This document shows positions 39,354 through 51,287 of a DNA stretch of 64,000 nt, in pieces; position 1 is the first letter of the stretch; the number at the start of each line of letters is the position of its first letter. The notes below the pieces were generated by a model. That model was not told the DNA's origin and searched no databases. It worked only from the letters and a program-made list of their open reading frames with translations. The position numbers and the translations under genes were made by a program. This stretch comes from Paenibacillus pabuli NBRC 13638 (GTDB lineage Bacteria > Bacillota > Bacilli > Paenibacillales > Paenibacillaceae), in assembly GCF_001514495.1 (NCBI RefSeq), contig NZ_BCNM01000015.1, positions 62,001 through 126,000 on the forward strand. Reading direction: 5' to 3'.

Positions 39354-39511
39354 CATCCTTTGCGTGATATCAGGAAGCAATCTTTTTAATTCATTGAACC
39401 TCAAAGGTTTACCTTGAAATAAATGATAAAGAATCAACGGCTTCCATTGCCGACAATTGAATCCAGCGCCACAACGAATTGCATTGGACAGGGTCCTTTT
39501 GCAATACCATT
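39347..39511 (-). pseudogene. HxlR-family regulator fragment
   Basis: On the minus strand the translation reads GPCPMQFVVALDSIVG, then (after a one-base frameshift) WKPLILYHLFQGKPLRF, NELKRLLPDITQRM. This is the core winged helix of HxlR regulators. The N-terminus, the rest of the recognition region and the C-terminus are missing; the homology stops abruptly at the terminator of the two-component operon. It is a decayed remnant. Confidence 0.75.
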
Positions 39512-39815
39512 ACCAACAACTGTTTAAAAAGACATGGGAAGGCCAGAGATTAACTTGAATAAGCCTTCACCAGGCAGCTTAAGTTTGCCTCATCAATACT
39601 CCATGTTTGTTTTTACTCATCTAATGCTTTCAAGGAAAGAGAATAGACATAATCCTTTTCCCTATGAAACTCAGTTTTCAGCCTAATTGAAGTCTCGATA
39701 ACGCCAAACGTGGATGTGTTGAGCTCTTTCGCATGGAAGTTGATTTTGCAAAATAGATATGTTACGCTTACATTACAAGAGAAAAACAACCGAATACGCA
39801 ATGACATCTTTTGAT

Positions 39816-39844
39816 GGATTGTAACTGTGCAGACAGGCAAAACC
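39816..39844 (+). promoter_or_regulatory. RAT antiterminator element 1 (LicT/BglG type)
   Basis: GGATTGTAACTGTG...AGACAGGCAAAACC matches the RAT consensus GGATTGTTACTG...CAGGCAAAACC. Its 3' end overlaps the left arm of the terminator at 39839, the classic mutually exclusive arrangement. A possible promoter lies upstream (TTTGCA 39745, TTACAT 39768). Control by the licT product at 43328 is inferred. Confidence 0.88.
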
Positions 39845-39918
39845 TAAACTGATGGTGAAATGAAGGCTCTTTTTTTGCGAGCTATTTTACCTTGAGTTTA
39901 GGTTTTTCTTGTTTTTTG
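39839..39918 (+). terminator. RAT-controlled attenuator before the first 6-phospho-beta-glucosidase
   Basis: AAAACCTAAACT (39839-39850) pairs with AGTTTAGGTTTT (39895-39906), followed by a T-rich tail. Confidence 0.85.
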
Positions 39919-39976
39919 GCCTGAAATACAGCCGCTGTATTCGGGAAAAACCCAAATAAAATTCGAAAAGAGGTAG

Positions 39977-41440
<1,464 letters not shown>

Positions 41441-41497
41441 TTTGGTCTGATTCCTGTATCTTAAACCCGGATCGCTTTAAGTAATTAGGCTATTCGC

Positions 41498-41527
41498 GGA
41501 TTGTTACCGCATAAAGCGGGCAAAACC
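41498..41527 (+). promoter_or_regulatory. RAT antiterminator element 2
   Basis: GGATTGTTACCGC...GCGGGCAAAACC (41498-41527) matches the RAT consensus, with a CCGC/GCGG lower stem. It lies between the two GH1 genes and overlaps the terminator at 41513. Confidence 0.88.
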
Positions 41528-41596
41528 CAACATAAAGCAGGCCATCGGTGATCATCTCATCTGAAGCCCCTTTCGTTGGCGCGTTGTCCGCTTTTT
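41513..41596 (+). terminator. RAT-controlled attenuator before the second 6-phospho-beta-glucosidase
   Basis: AAAGCGGGCAA (41513-41523) can pair with TTGTCCGCTTT (41584-41594), followed by TT. One mismatch. Confidence 0.6.
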
Positions 41597-41645
41597 GATG
41601 TGCTCACGGGATAGGGTCAACTGTTTTAACAAAGAATGAATATAA

Positions 41646-43094
<1,449 letters not shown>

Positions 43095-43148
43095 TTGATG
43101 GGTCCATAGACTTAGTTGATCTGCATCTTCTCGTATATATTTGAGCAC

Positions 43149-43162
43149 ATAAAACGCTTTCA
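43149..43162 (-). promoter_or_regulatory. CcpA-type cre site upstream of licT
   Basis: On the minus strand TGAAAGCGTTTTAT, a strong fit to TGAAARCGYTTTWW. It lies 9 bp upstream of the licT promoter's -35 box, implying carbon catabolite control. Confidence 0.72.
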
Positions 43163-43170
43163 CAAAAACA

Positions 43171-43199
43171 TTGTCAGATGAATAATTATATGGTAAGAT
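43171..43199 (+). promoter_or_regulatory. SigA promoter of licT and PTS
   Basis: TTGTCA (43171-43176), 17 bp, TAAGAT (43194-43199), 23 bp before RAT 3. Confidence 0.72.
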
Positions 43200-43221
43200 G
43201 GGCCTAAGGCTAATGAATACT

Positions 43222-43250
43222 GGATTGTTACTGTTCAATCAGGCAAAACC
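43222..43250 (+). promoter_or_regulatory. RAT antiterminator element 3 (licT leader)
   Basis: GGATTGTTACTGTTC...TCAGGCAAAACC is a near-perfect RAT. It overlaps the terminator at 43241, so licT autoregulates its own transcription. Confidence 0.92.
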
Positions 43251-43296
43251 AGAAGCGGGGCATGTGTTTCATGACCAGCTTTGGTTTTGCCTTTTA
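43241..43296 (+). terminator. RAT-controlled attenuator before licT
   Basis: AGGCAAAACC(AG)AAGC (43241-43256) pairs with GCTTTGGTTTTGCCT (43278-43292), followed by TTT. Confidence 0.88.
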
Positions 43297-43327
43297 CTAC
43301 TTTGACGGTGCAAGGTGATGTGAAGAA

Positions 43328-44179
43328 ATGAAAATTGAGAAGGTGCTGAACAACAACGTAGTTACTGTGATTGATCCGGGAGGAAACGAACTGGTCGTCA
43401 TGGGACGAGGAATTGCCTTCAAAAAGCATACTGGTGAAACCATTGACGAGAGTCTCGTCGAAAAAATATTCTCGCTCGAAAGCAAGGAAGTATCGCAGAA
43501 ACTGAAAACGCTTCTGTCCGATATTCCAGTTGAATATGTCGAATGCTCGGATGAAATTATCCGTTACGCAGAGACCGTGTTAGGTGAGAAATTACATGAG
43601 AGCATCTACATTTCACTGACGGATCATATTCATTTTGCCATTGATCGGCATCGTCAAGGATTGCAGATCCGAAATGCACTGTTCTGGGAGATTAAACGCA
43701 TGTACCGCAAGGAATATGCGATCGGCCTTAAGGCGCTGCAGATTATTGAAGAAACACTTGGCGTACTGCTGCCCGAAGACGAATGCGCATTCATCGCCAT
43801 GCATCTGGTTAATGCCCAGATGAACGGTGAGATGAGGGAAACGATCAGTATCACGAATATTGTTAAGGATATTCTCAACATTGTAAGACGGAGTTTCGTG
43901 ATTGAGCTGGATGAAGATTCGCTGAGTTATTATCGGTTTTTAACTCATCTGAAGTTTTTTGCTCAACGGGTACTGCAAGGAACAGCCATTGAAGATAAGG
44001 AAGAAGATAATCCGCTTCATGACTTGGTGAGTAAGCAATATCCTGAAGCACATGCATGTGCTGTTAAGATTAATGACTATACCCGCAAGATTTACAACCG
44101 GGTTTTATCCAAAGAAGAAGTTCTTTATCTGACCATTCACATTGAGCGTGTTGTCAGAAATGAACAAACAATTGAATAA
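43328..44179 (+). CDS. licT: BglG/LicT-family transcriptional antiterminator
   Basis: 283 residues. N-terminal RNA-binding CAT domain (MKIEKVLNNNVVTVIDPGG), then two PRD domains. Regulatory His residues are visible: PRD1 LTDHIHFAIDR (about 101) and IAMHLVNAQ (about 159); PRD2 FLTHLKFFAQR (about 208) and YLTIHIERV (about 270). Unphosphorylated by the PTS EII and activated through HPr, it binds RAT RNA and prevents terminator formation. It lies between a GH1 gene and the PTS permease gene, each with its own RAT, and preceded by its own RAT, so it very likely governs this whole cluster. Confidence 0.95.
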   Translation: MKIEKVLNNNVVTVIDPGGNELVVMGRGIAFKKHTGETIDESLVEKIFSLESKEVSQKLKTLLSDIPVEYVECSDEIIRYAETVLGEKLHESIYISLTDHIHFAIDRHRQGLQIRNALFWEIKRMYRKEYAIGLKALQIIEETLGVLLPEDECAFIAMHLVNAQMNGEMRETISITNIVKDILNIVRRSFVIELDEDSLSYYRFLTHLKFFAQRVLQGTAIEDKEEDNPLHDLVSKQYPEAHACAVKINDYTRKIYNRVLSKEEVLYLTIHIERVVRNEQTIE

Positions 44180-44183
44180 TTTA

Positions 44184-44211
44184 GGATTGTTACTACAAAA
44201 AAGGCGAAACC
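44184..44211 (+). promoter_or_regulatory. RAT antiterminator element 4 (PTS leader)
   Basis: GGATTGTTACTAC...AAGGCGAAACC, a RAT with AGGCGAAACC in place of AGGCAAAACC. It overlaps the terminator at 44207. Confidence 0.82.
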
Positions 44212-44274
44212 TAAACGTTGAATAATGATAAGCTGAAACTGCTTTGTCATTATTCAGTGTTTAGGTTTTTTTTT
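44207..44274 (+). terminator. RAT-controlled attenuator before the PTS gene
   Basis: AAACCTAAAC-G-TTGAATAATGA pairs with GTCATTATTCA-G-TGTTTAGGTTT, followed by nine T. It would terminate readthrough from licT unless RAT 4 is bound. Confidence 0.9.
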
Positions 44275-44307
44275 ACCCTTCATTACACATAAAAGGAGCA
44301 AAACACA

Positions 44308-46209
44308 ATGGATAAACAACAATTGTCCAAGGATATTTTGAAGCTTGTTGGTGGCGAAGAGAACATCGATCAAGTTACGCACTGTATGACAAGACTCCGG
44401 TTTAACCTGAATGACAACAAAAAAGCGGACAAAGCGACGCTGAAAAATACACCTGGCGTGATGGGCGTGATGGAGAATGGCGGACAGTTCCAGGTCATCA
44501 TCGGGAACGATGTACCTGTCGTGTATAACGCACTTGTGGGCAACATGTCCAAATCCCCTGATGCCAAACCAGCTGCTTCAAGTGAAACAAGTAAAAAGAA
44601 AAATCCGCTGAGTGCTGTATTTGACTTCATCTCAGGCGTGTTTACACCAATCCTACCAGCGATCACCGGTGCGGGGATGCTCAAAGGTATTGTGGCATTG
44701 CTGCTTACCTTTGGATGGATTGATGCTACAAGTTCTACGTATATCATTTTGTCGGCGATTGGTGATGGTGCATTCTACTTCCTCCCAATCATACTGGGGA
44801 TCAGTACAGCACGTAAGCTGGGCAGCAACATGTACATTGGCGCGGCGATTGGTGCATCTGTTATGCACCCGACGATTACGGCATTGCTCGCACCTGGGGA
44901 GAATGTATCATTCATCGGTTTGCCAGTTGTAGCAGCGACATATGCATCATCGGTTATTCCGATTCTGATTGCGATCTGGCTGGCTTCTTATGTAGAGAAA
45001 GCCATTGATAAAGTTACACATGCATCTCTTAAGTTAATTGTTGTACCTACAGTTACTTTGCTTATTATTGTTCCTGTGATGATGATCGCTGTAGGACCAC
45101 TTGGCGTTATTATCGGTAACGGTTTAACAGACGGTATTAACTGGTTGTTCAACAACGCAGGTTTGTTTGCAGGTTTGCTTGTGGGCGGTGCATTCTCACT
45201 CCTCATTATTACAGGTATGCACTATGCACTGGTTCCGATCATGATCGGTTCCATTGCAACATTGGGATATGATTACTTGATTCCGCTTATGATGATGGCA
45301 AACTTTGCACAAGCAGGTAGTGCTCTGGGTGTTTCTCTAAAATCCAAGAACAAACAAATCAAGTCCCTGTCTGCATCAACGGGTGTTACTGCGCTTATGG
45401 GAATTACAGAACCGGCAATGTACGGGGTTAACATGCGCTTCAAGAAACCATTTGTCGCAGCCCTGATTGGTGCAGCAATTAGTGGAGCGTTCATCAGTTT
45501 CTTCCAAACTAAAGCTTATGTAATGGGTGGTCTGGCGGGCCTGTCTGGTATTCCGATGATTATCGGCCCTACATTTGTTTATGCACTGATCGGAATTATT
45601 ATTGCTGTTGTAGTTTCAGCAGTTCTGACGTACATCATTGGATTTGAAGATGTTCCTGAAGCAGTATCAGCCGCTGCAGCAACACCAGCTGTTGAACCTA
45701 CAGCACCAGCAGCAACGACTTCTGCTTCCAAAGTAACTGAAGAAGCTAAAGTACAGAATCAAGACGTATTCAGCCCGATTACAGGTGAAGTTAAACCATT
45801 GAGCGAAGTTCCAGACCCTGCATTCTCCGAAGAGATTATGGGTAAAGGTTTTGCGATCCAGCCGTCTGAAGGCCGTGTCGTTTCTCCGATCAACGGAACG
45901 GTATTCTCCCTGTCGAAGAGTGGACACGCTATCGGTTTGGTGAGCGACAATGGCGCTGAGATGCTAATTCACATCGGGATTGATACCGTGAAATTGAAAG
46001 GTCAATTCTTCTCCCCTAAAGTCCAAGCAGGAGCGAAGGTTGCCGTTGGTGATGTACTGATGGAATTCGACCGGGAAGAGATTGAAAAAGCCGGTTACAC
46101 AACGATTACGCCAGTCATCATTACAAATATGCATCAATATCATTCAATTGAGTCTTCAGGACGTACAACGGTTAAAGAACAAGAATTGTTGTTTACGGCA
46201 AAAGCTTAG
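44308..46209 (+). CDS. bglP: PTS beta-glucoside-specific EIIBCA permease
   Basis: 633 residues in the order IIB-IIC-IIA. Phospho-Cys C26 (QVTHCMTRLRF) in IIB; IIC about 105-460; a Pro/Ala-rich linker (PAVEPTAPAATT); IIA from about 485 with phospho-His in EMLIHIGIDTV (about 555). It imports beta-glucosides as 6-phosphates for the two GH1 enzymes and is the likely phosphodonor that inactivates LicT when substrate is absent. RBS AAAGGAGCA. A paralogue with the same domain order is at 7141. Confidence 0.95.
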   Translation: MDKQQLSKDILKLVGGEENIDQVTHCMTRLRFNLNDNKKADKATLKNTPGVMGVMENGGQFQVIIGNDVPVVYNALVGNMSKSPDAKPAASSETSKKKNPLSAVFDFISGVFTPILPAITGAGMLKGIVALLLTFGWIDATSSTYIILSAIGDGAFYFLPIILGISTARKLGSNMYIGAAIGASVMHPTITALLAPGENVSFIGLPVVAATYASSVIPILIAIWLASYVEKAIDKVTHASLKLIVVPTVTLLIIVPVMMIAVGPLGVIIGNGLTDGINWLFNNAGLFAGLLVGGAFSLLIITGMHYALVPIMIGSIATLGYDYLIPLMMMANFAQAGSALGVSLKSKNKQIKSLSASTGVTALMGITEPAMYGVNMRFKKPFVAALIGAAISGAFISFFQTKAYVMGGLAGLSGIPMIIGPTFVYALIGIIIAVVVSAVLTYIIGFEDVPEAVSAAAATPAVEPTAPAATTSASKVTEEAKVQNQDVFSPITGEVKPLSEVPDPAFSEEIMGKGFAIQPSEGRVVSPINGTVFSLSKSGHAIGLVSDNGAEMLIHIGIDTVKLKGQFFSPKVQAGAKVAVGDVLMEFDREEIEKAGYTTITPVIITNMHQYHSIESSGRTTVKEQELLFTAKA

Positions 46210-46221
46210 ACGAACATCAAA

Positions 46222-46267
46222 AAGCAGCAGTCTTTGCGGATGGAATTCCGCCAAGGCTGCTGTTTTT
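46222..46267. terminator. Terminator between the PTS gene and the convergent LysR gene
   Basis: CAGCAG...CTGCTG stem with an inner GCGG/CCGC pairing, followed by six T on the plus strand. Confidence 0.8.
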
Positions 46268-46309
46268 TGTATATGGACGATATTCTTCATGGCTGATATT
46301 TGCTGGAGG

Positions 46310-47203
46310 CTAAACCGAGCGAGAAGGCAGGAGCTCCTGAACCAATTGCACAAAATGCTGTGCGGGCTTGGACAGATGGCGATTGCGATGCCACACAAGC
46401 GCAGAATCTACGGCGGATTGCGCATCTTGAATACGATAGACATGAAAAGGATGCTCATGATAAAGCTGCAAAACCGTATGGGGCACGATAGAGCTTGCAA
46501 AACCGAGTCGCACAAGTTCCAGCAACATGTTAATATCCGAGCATTCGCCAGCAATGGAAGGATTCACGTGATGCTCACGGAATTTCTGCAATATCAGTTC
46601 GAACATCCCGAGTCCTTCGGTACTGGGAAGCAAGAGAGGGATGTCGGCTAGCTTTTGAAAATAAATCCCGCTCTCATCCGCTGAACCCATCGGTGTAGAG
46701 GAAATATAGAAGAGTGCTTCCTGCGGTAGATGCAGCACTTCATATTGTTCTGTTTTGACAGGCATTCGCACACAGGCAAGCTCGATTTTGCCTTCCCCCA
46801 AGAGCTGGCAGAGCTGTGCAGATTCATTTTGCTGAATTTTATAGGTCACCTGGGGGTGTGTTGTTCGAAACTGCTGAAGCGCTTGCGGGATCAAACGATC
46901 TGATATGGTATTAATGCCAAGCGACAGCTTGCCCCGAATGCCGTAGCGAAAGCTCTGCATTTCCATGACAGCTTCCTCCATGTATTTGGTCATTGTGACC
47001 GCATAATCATAGAAGCTTCGACCCGCCTGTGTCAGCTCCATGCTGCGTCCTTTGCGTTCAAACAAAGCCACGCCGAGCTCGTCTTCCATCAGTTTGAGCT
47101 GTTGGCTTAGAGGAGGCTGAGCCATGTGTAGTCTGCGCGCTGCCGCCGTGATCTGTCTCTCCTCGGCAATCGCGATGAAATAGCGACATTGTTTGATATC
47201 CAA
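46310..47203 (-). CDS. LysR-family transcriptional regulator
   Basis: 297 residues, the usual LTTR length. The N-terminal HTH is CRYFIAIAEERQITAAARRL with AQPPLSQQLKLMEDELGVALFER. The effector-binding domain follows (LSLGINTISDRLIP, then DINMLLELVRLGFASSIVP). It starts with TTG 47203, with AAGGAGAACACAC upstream. It is divergent from the ankyrin/NCS2 permease pair and is the natural candidate to control it, perhaps in response to a purine or pyrimidine. Confidence 0.92.
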   Translation of the reverse strand: MDIKQCRYFIAIAEERQITAAARRLHMAQPPLSQQLKLMEDELGVALFERKGRSMELTQAGRSFYDYAVTMTKYMEEAVMEMQSFRYGIRGKLSLGINTISDRLIPQALQQFRTTHPQVTYKIQQNESAQLCQLLGEGKIELACVRMPVKTEQYEVLHLPQEALFYISSTPMGSADESGIYFQKLADIPLLLPSTEGLGMFELILQKFREHHVNPSIAGECSDINMLLELVRLGFASSIVPHTVLQLYHEHPFHVYRIQDAQSAVDSALVWHRNRHLSKPAQHFVQLVQELLPSRSV

Positions 47204-47387
47204 GTGTGTTCTCCTTATTTACAGCGATATGTTTTTCATATGGGAAACCAATAAAACATGTATTTTTAATATACGATTATTCTATGTTAACATACATAAG
47301 GTTTAAACACTGCAAATCATATATGTGGATTATCATCTATCGAATATATGCCGTAAGGATGGCGACGAAGTGGAGAGTGAAGGTGCG

Positions 47388-47972
47388 ATGCTGAAAACAA
47401 TACATGCAGCTGCTGAAGCTGGGCATACGGATGATGTGCTGCGGTTTATCGCACAAGGGACTGGAGTGAATGACCGGGATGCGCGAGGACGGACGCCTCT
47501 GATGGCCGCAGTACATGGAAACAAGCCAGAGACGGCAAGTGCTCTACTTGAAGCTGGAGCGGACGTGAACATTCAGGATCAACGACTGGACAACATGCTG
47601 CTGTATGCCAGTGCGGAAGGTTTGCGTAAAATGGTCGAACTGGCTATAAAAGCAGGTGCCGATCCTCGGCTTACGAACCGATTTGGAGGCACAGCTTTGA
47701 TTCCTGCTTCAGATCGAGGCCATGTCGAGATTGTTGAGATCCTTCTGAGGTGCACGGATGTGAACGTGAATCATATCAACCATCTGGGCTGGACAGCTTT
47801 GCTGGAAGCGGTCATTCTGGGGGATGGCGGGACTCGCCATCAGCAGATCATTGCATTACTTTTACAATATGGTGCTGATCCTTTTATCGTTGACCGGGAT
47901 GGAGTTACAGCACTTGAGCATGCTCGCAAGCACAATTATAAAGAAATGGAGCGAATCCTAACTCAATCATGA
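47388..47972 (+). CDS. Cytoplasmic ankyrin-repeat protein
   Basis: 194 residues from ATG 47388 (RBS GAAGGTG); the frame is open to GTG 47325, but those codons look non-coding. About five ankyrin repeats: HAAAEAGHTDDVLRFIAQG, NDRDARGRTPLMAAV, VNIQDQRLDNMLLYAS, TNRFGGTALIPASDRG and LGWTALLEAVILGDGG. No signal peptide. It is a close paralogue of the lipoprotein at 22639. Its stop overlaps the permease start by 4 bases, so they are translationally coupled; an interaction with the permease is plausible but not shown. Confidence 0.87.
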   Translation: MLKTIHAAAEAGHTDDVLRFIAQGTGVNDRDARGRTPLMAAVHGNKPETASALLEAGADVNIQDQRLDNMLLYASAEGLRKMVELAIKAGADPRLTNRFGGTALIPASDRGHVEIVEILLRCTDVNVNHINHLGWTALLEAVILGDGGTRHQQIIALLLQYGADPFIVDRDGVTALEHARKHNYKEMERILTQS

Positions 47973-49315
47973 ACAGACATCAAGAGCAATCTTTGCAAAA
48001 TAATATCAAGGGTGCGTCATCGCTTGCATTGGCAGGCATTCAGTGGTTTTTCTTCCTGTTTACCAACACAGTGGTGGTACCGTTATCTATCGGACATAAT
48101 TTTCAGCTATCACCGGAGGCCATTGCTGCGTCGATGCAGCATGCCTTTTTGCTTACCGGAGCTGTGTGTATACTACAGGCGTTCTTTGGACATCGTTATG
48201 CCGTGATGGATGGTCCCTCGGGGTTATGGTGGGGGCTGACCCTAAGCTTAACGGCCTCGGCTTCATCGGCAGGCATGAGTTTGGAGCGTATTGGGGGAGG
48301 GCTGGCTGCGGGTTTTCTGTTAGCTGGTCTGACAATGATGATCCTTGGTGGGCTAGGCGCGGCGCATGTGCTTCAGAAGCTGTTTACCCCTATGGTCAAG
48401 AGTGCAATGTTATTTCTGATGACGATTCAGTTGACCATGAATTTCTTCAAAGGCATGATTGGATACACCGAGTTTGGCACATTTAACTTGCCTGTAGCGG
48501 CTTTATCCGTTGCCATTGCTTTTCTTGTAGCTTTGATTCAGCTTAAGGGAAAAGGCAATCTCGGCAACTACTCCATTCTGATTGGCATCGTCACGGGATG
48601 GATTGCTTATAACTTTGTGTTCCCTGGACAGCATGCCGGGTTATCGAGTCATACTGGAGGCAGCTCGATTTCTCTATTTCCTTGGGGAAAACCTGCGTGG
48701 GAGCCGGGGATTGTAATTACCGCTTTTTTTGTCGGGCTCGTCAATATGACCAACTCAATCACAACGTTAAGTTCAGTGGAAAAAATATACAAGGCGCAGA
48801 CGTCAGATCAACAGTATAAACGTTCGTATATGCTGACTGGCGTGTTTACCATGTTATCCGCATGTGTAGGTGTACTGCCCTTTGGTCTGTTTGCTTCGTC
48901 TATCGGATTTCTGGAGAGCACTCGCATTCTGCGTCGGGCTGCATTTGTAGTGGGGGCAGGCCTGTTATGTATTTTGGGTCTTACACCTTCAGTGACAGCC
49001 TTTTTTGCACAAATTCCCCCCAGTGTGGGCAGTGCGGTACTGTTTGTAGCTTATCTGCAAATGTTCGGGACAGCGTTAAGAACACTGGAGGGAACAACTT
49101 TTAACTCCAAAACCATCTATCGTGTAGCATTGCCCGTTCTCACGGGTGTTGCTGTAATGAACATTCCTGCGGAAGCCTTTCAGGCGTTGCCTATGTATCT
49201 TGTACCGATCATTAGCAATGGACTCGTCATCGGGGTCGTGGTGTCACTTTTGCTTGAAATCACGGTGAACTGGTCCAAAATGGAGCACACGGCTGAGGCC
49301 GGTAAAGCTGCTTAA
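47969..49315 (+). CDS. NCS2-family xanthine/uracil-type permease
   Basis: 448 residues, about 12-14 membrane segments. NCS2 family features: LAGIQWFFFLFTNTVVVPLSIG at the start, the GPSG motif in YAVMDGPSGLWWG, and the conserved central segment VNMTNSITTLSSVEK with the later family Glu/Asn region. These are nucleobase:cation symporters. It most resembles the uncharacterised purine/pyrimidine permeases of Bacillus rather than PbuX or PyrP. Start ATG overlaps the ankyrin stop (ATGA). Exact substrate unknown. Confidence 0.87.
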   Translation: MNRHQEQSLQNNIKGASSLALAGIQWFFFLFTNTVVVPLSIGHNFQLSPEAIAASMQHAFLLTGAVCILQAFFGHRYAVMDGPSGLWWGLTLSLTASASSAGMSLERIGGGLAAGFLLAGLTMMILGGLGAAHVLQKLFTPMVKSAMLFLMTIQLTMNFFKGMIGYTEFGTFNLPVAALSVAIAFLVALIQLKGKGNLGNYSILIGIVTGWIAYNFVFPGQHAGLSSHTGGSSISLFPWGKPAWEPGIVITAFFVGLVNMTNSITTLSSVEKIYKAQTSDQQYKRSYMLTGVFTMLSACVGVLPFGLFASSIGFLESTRILRRAAFVVGAGLLCILGLTPSVTAFFAQIPPSVGSAVLFVAYLQMFGTALRTLEGTTFNSKTIYRVALPVLTGVAVMNIPAEAFQALPMYLVPIISNGLVIGVVVSLLLEITVNWSKMEHTAEAGKAA

Positions 49316-49329
49316 ACGTTATTTATTGA

Positions 49330-49356
49330 AACAGTCCATATATGGGCTGTTTTTTT
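49330..49356 (+). terminator. Terminator of the ankyrin/permease operon
   Basis: ACAGTCCA/TGGGCTGT stem (one G-T pair) around TATA, followed by seven T. Confidence 0.82.
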
Positions 49357-49370
49357 AGGTCTGCCGAAGC

Positions 49371-49748
49371 TTACTTCACCATAATTTTGCCTTGTCCGGC
49401 AAGCATTCTCATCTCTCTGGATAAACGCTCGTGATTACCTTCCGGAATCTCAAGCTGTACACCGTAATGCCATTGGTTATTCTCTTCTTTGCCCCAGCGC
49501 AATGTCCCTTCCAAATATAAGGGGTCTTCAAAAAGCAGCAAATTCATGCCGATCCGAATTTCATTGGACTCGACATGCAGGTTTAACGGAAACGAAAGCT
49601 GGCAGCCGGATCGGCTGATATCGCATAATTCCGCCTGAATGGGTTTGGATGGTGCAGATACTCCGTTAATGCTGAGTATAAAGATTTCAAACGTTATGGG
49701 TTCTTTTAAAGTATAGCGGAAAGGTTCTCTTCTAAGGTTGATTGACAT
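49371..49748 (-). CDS. PilZ-domain protein
   Basis: 125 residues from ATG 49748 (GGAGGAAACT just upstream). PilZ signatures are LRREPFRY for the RxxxR arginines and CDISRSGCQL for the DxSxxG motif, with WHYGVQLEI near the end. PilZ domains bind cyclic di-GMP, so this is likely a c-di-GMP effector controlling motility or exopolysaccharide. Single gene. Confidence 0.85.
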   Translation of the reverse strand: MSINLRREPFRYTLKEPITFEIFILSINGVSAPSKPIQAELCDISRSGCQLSFPLNLHVESNEIRIGMNLLLFEDPLYLEGTLRWGKEENNQWHYGVQLEIPEGNHERLSREMRMLAGQGKIMVK

Positions 49749-50000
49749 AGTTTCCTCCACAAAATCAAAAAAAGTCAGTTATGATTATATCGTCCATTTT
49801 GCTATTAAAATGAAGAGGTGAGTTCTTGTTTGCAAACACCTTCTATTAACCTCATATACAACATGAACTGAGATAGCTCTTGTGTTCCTTTAAGCCGTTT
49901 GCCGGGCTTGATATAATGGTTGGATAGGGTTCTGATTATCTCATGCGGATCAGAGGGGAAGGGAGCAGATATTATTTAAATAAGGAAGGGGAGACGTAGA

Positions 50001-50450
50001 ATGAACGGGAAATTTGAAGTCTTTACGGATACGGCAGCACTGTGCCTGTATGATCTGGCGGCGCTTAAGCATCGGATGGAAGACACACCAGACTGGTGGT
50101 CTATTGCAGAGGATGAACTGACTGAGGTAAATGCAGGTAACGTTTTGTTTCTGAACCTGGGTGACGATGGACAGTATGAGGTGCAATGGAGTCTGGATGA
50201 TTCGGTTAAGGAAGTGGGGACGGCAGAGGTGTACTATATCCGAGTTCCTTCCGGTAATGTATATTTGGGGGCGGCAGAGGATGTCACTGGTGGTGAACTG
50301 GAGCCGGATGAGTCGTGCGGGGGTATGTTGCTCCAGTTGGAACCCGGAAATTATGCGTGCAGGGTAACGAAGGAGAATAATCAAATTTCGATTTCCATGA
50401 AGGCCAGTCTGCAAAGTGAGAATCGTTTGAGTGACTTGATTCGAATCTAA
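50001..50450 (+). CDS. Hypothetical protein, possible immunity-like
   Basis: 149 residues beginning MNGKFEVFTDTAALCLYDL. It is acidic and beta-rich, with no signal peptide or TM. Small proteins of this look often sit beside SUKH-type immunity genes. No family assigned with confidence. RBS GGAAGGGGAG. It is followed 112 bp later by a SMI1/KNR4-like gene. Confidence 0.65.
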   Translation: MNGKFEVFTDTAALCLYDLAALKHRMEDTPDWWSIAEDELTEVNAGNVLFLNLGDDGQYEVQWSLDDSVKEVGTAEVYYIRVPSGNVYLGAAEDVTGGELEPDESCGGMLLQLEPGNYACRVTKENNQISISMKASLQSENRLSDLIRI

Positions 50451-50562
50451 CACTATAGGTACGTGAGTGAACAAGATTCATTTGCGAATTATGAAATAGA
50501 GACAGGTCACCAAGGGCGGGACATGATCCCTTTTAGGAGCAGATTGAAGGAGGCATCCGGAC

Positions 50563-51186
50563 ATGTATATATCCCAATTGGAACGCATACGGAAAAAATT
50601 GGAGAAAATCAAAATTATGGACCCGGAGCGGAATCTGTTTGGTGCGGAAAATCATCAATATGAAATGGCTCCAGTATGGACATTGGACAAGATTAAGGCA
50701 TTTGAACGGGAATGGAAGATAGAACTGCCTGAAGCGTATCAAGCTTTTTTGCTTGTAATTGGAAGTGGCGGAACAGGTCCTTATTATGGGCTGGAAAAAC
50801 CTGAGAACGGTGTGTATCTGGTGATGGATTATGAGGATGAGTTGAATGCCATTTCCGAGCCGTTCCCACATGTGGAATCCTGGAATTGGGATGTGGACTG
50901 GTACGATGACAGTAAGGAAGAGGACGAGTGGGCAGCGCTTGAACATGACTATTATGATCCGAAATGGTCGGCAGGGATGCTGCGAATCAGTGACTTTGGC
51001 TGTGGCGTGTCACTCAATCTGATCGTGAAGGGATCTTCCTATGGAGAGATTTGGACCGATGATCGGGCGAACAGTAATGGAATTTATCCGGATCATTATA
51101 TGGGCAACACGGAGCGGCTGGGTTTTCTGGATTGGTATGAATTATGGCTGGACCGCTCGATCAATGAATTGAATGAGCAGGAGTAG
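50563..51186 (+). CDS. SMI1/KNR4 (SUKH-1) family protein
   Basis: 207 residues with the SUKH-1 fold. ALDKIKAFEREWKIELPEAYQAFLLVIGSGGTGPYYG matches the conserved start of the domain (IxxFExxxxxxLPxxYxxFLxxxNGG) in shape; LRISDFGCGVSLNLIVKG and YGEIWTDDRA are the later conserved strands. SUKH proteins are mostly immunity factors for secreted toxins. No toxin, LXG or WXG gene is in sight, so this is an orphan. RBS GAAGGAGG. Confidence 0.84.
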   Translation: MYISQLERIRKKLEKIKIMDPERNLFGAENHQYEMAPVWTLDKIKAFEREWKIELPEAYQAFLLVIGSGGTGPYYGLEKPENGVYLVMDYEDELNAISEPFPHVESWNWDVDWYDDSKEEDEWAALEHDYYDPKWSAGMLRISDFGCGVSLNLIVKGSSYGEIWTDDRANSNGIYPDHYMGNTERLGFLDWYELWLDRSINELNEQE

Positions 51187-51287
51187 TAGCTTTTAGCTAA
51201 CTTTAAAGCAGATGGGAGCAGCTACGAATCAGGATGACACTGAGCTGGATTGGTTTGAACTTTAAATATTGATGCGGCAATCAATAC

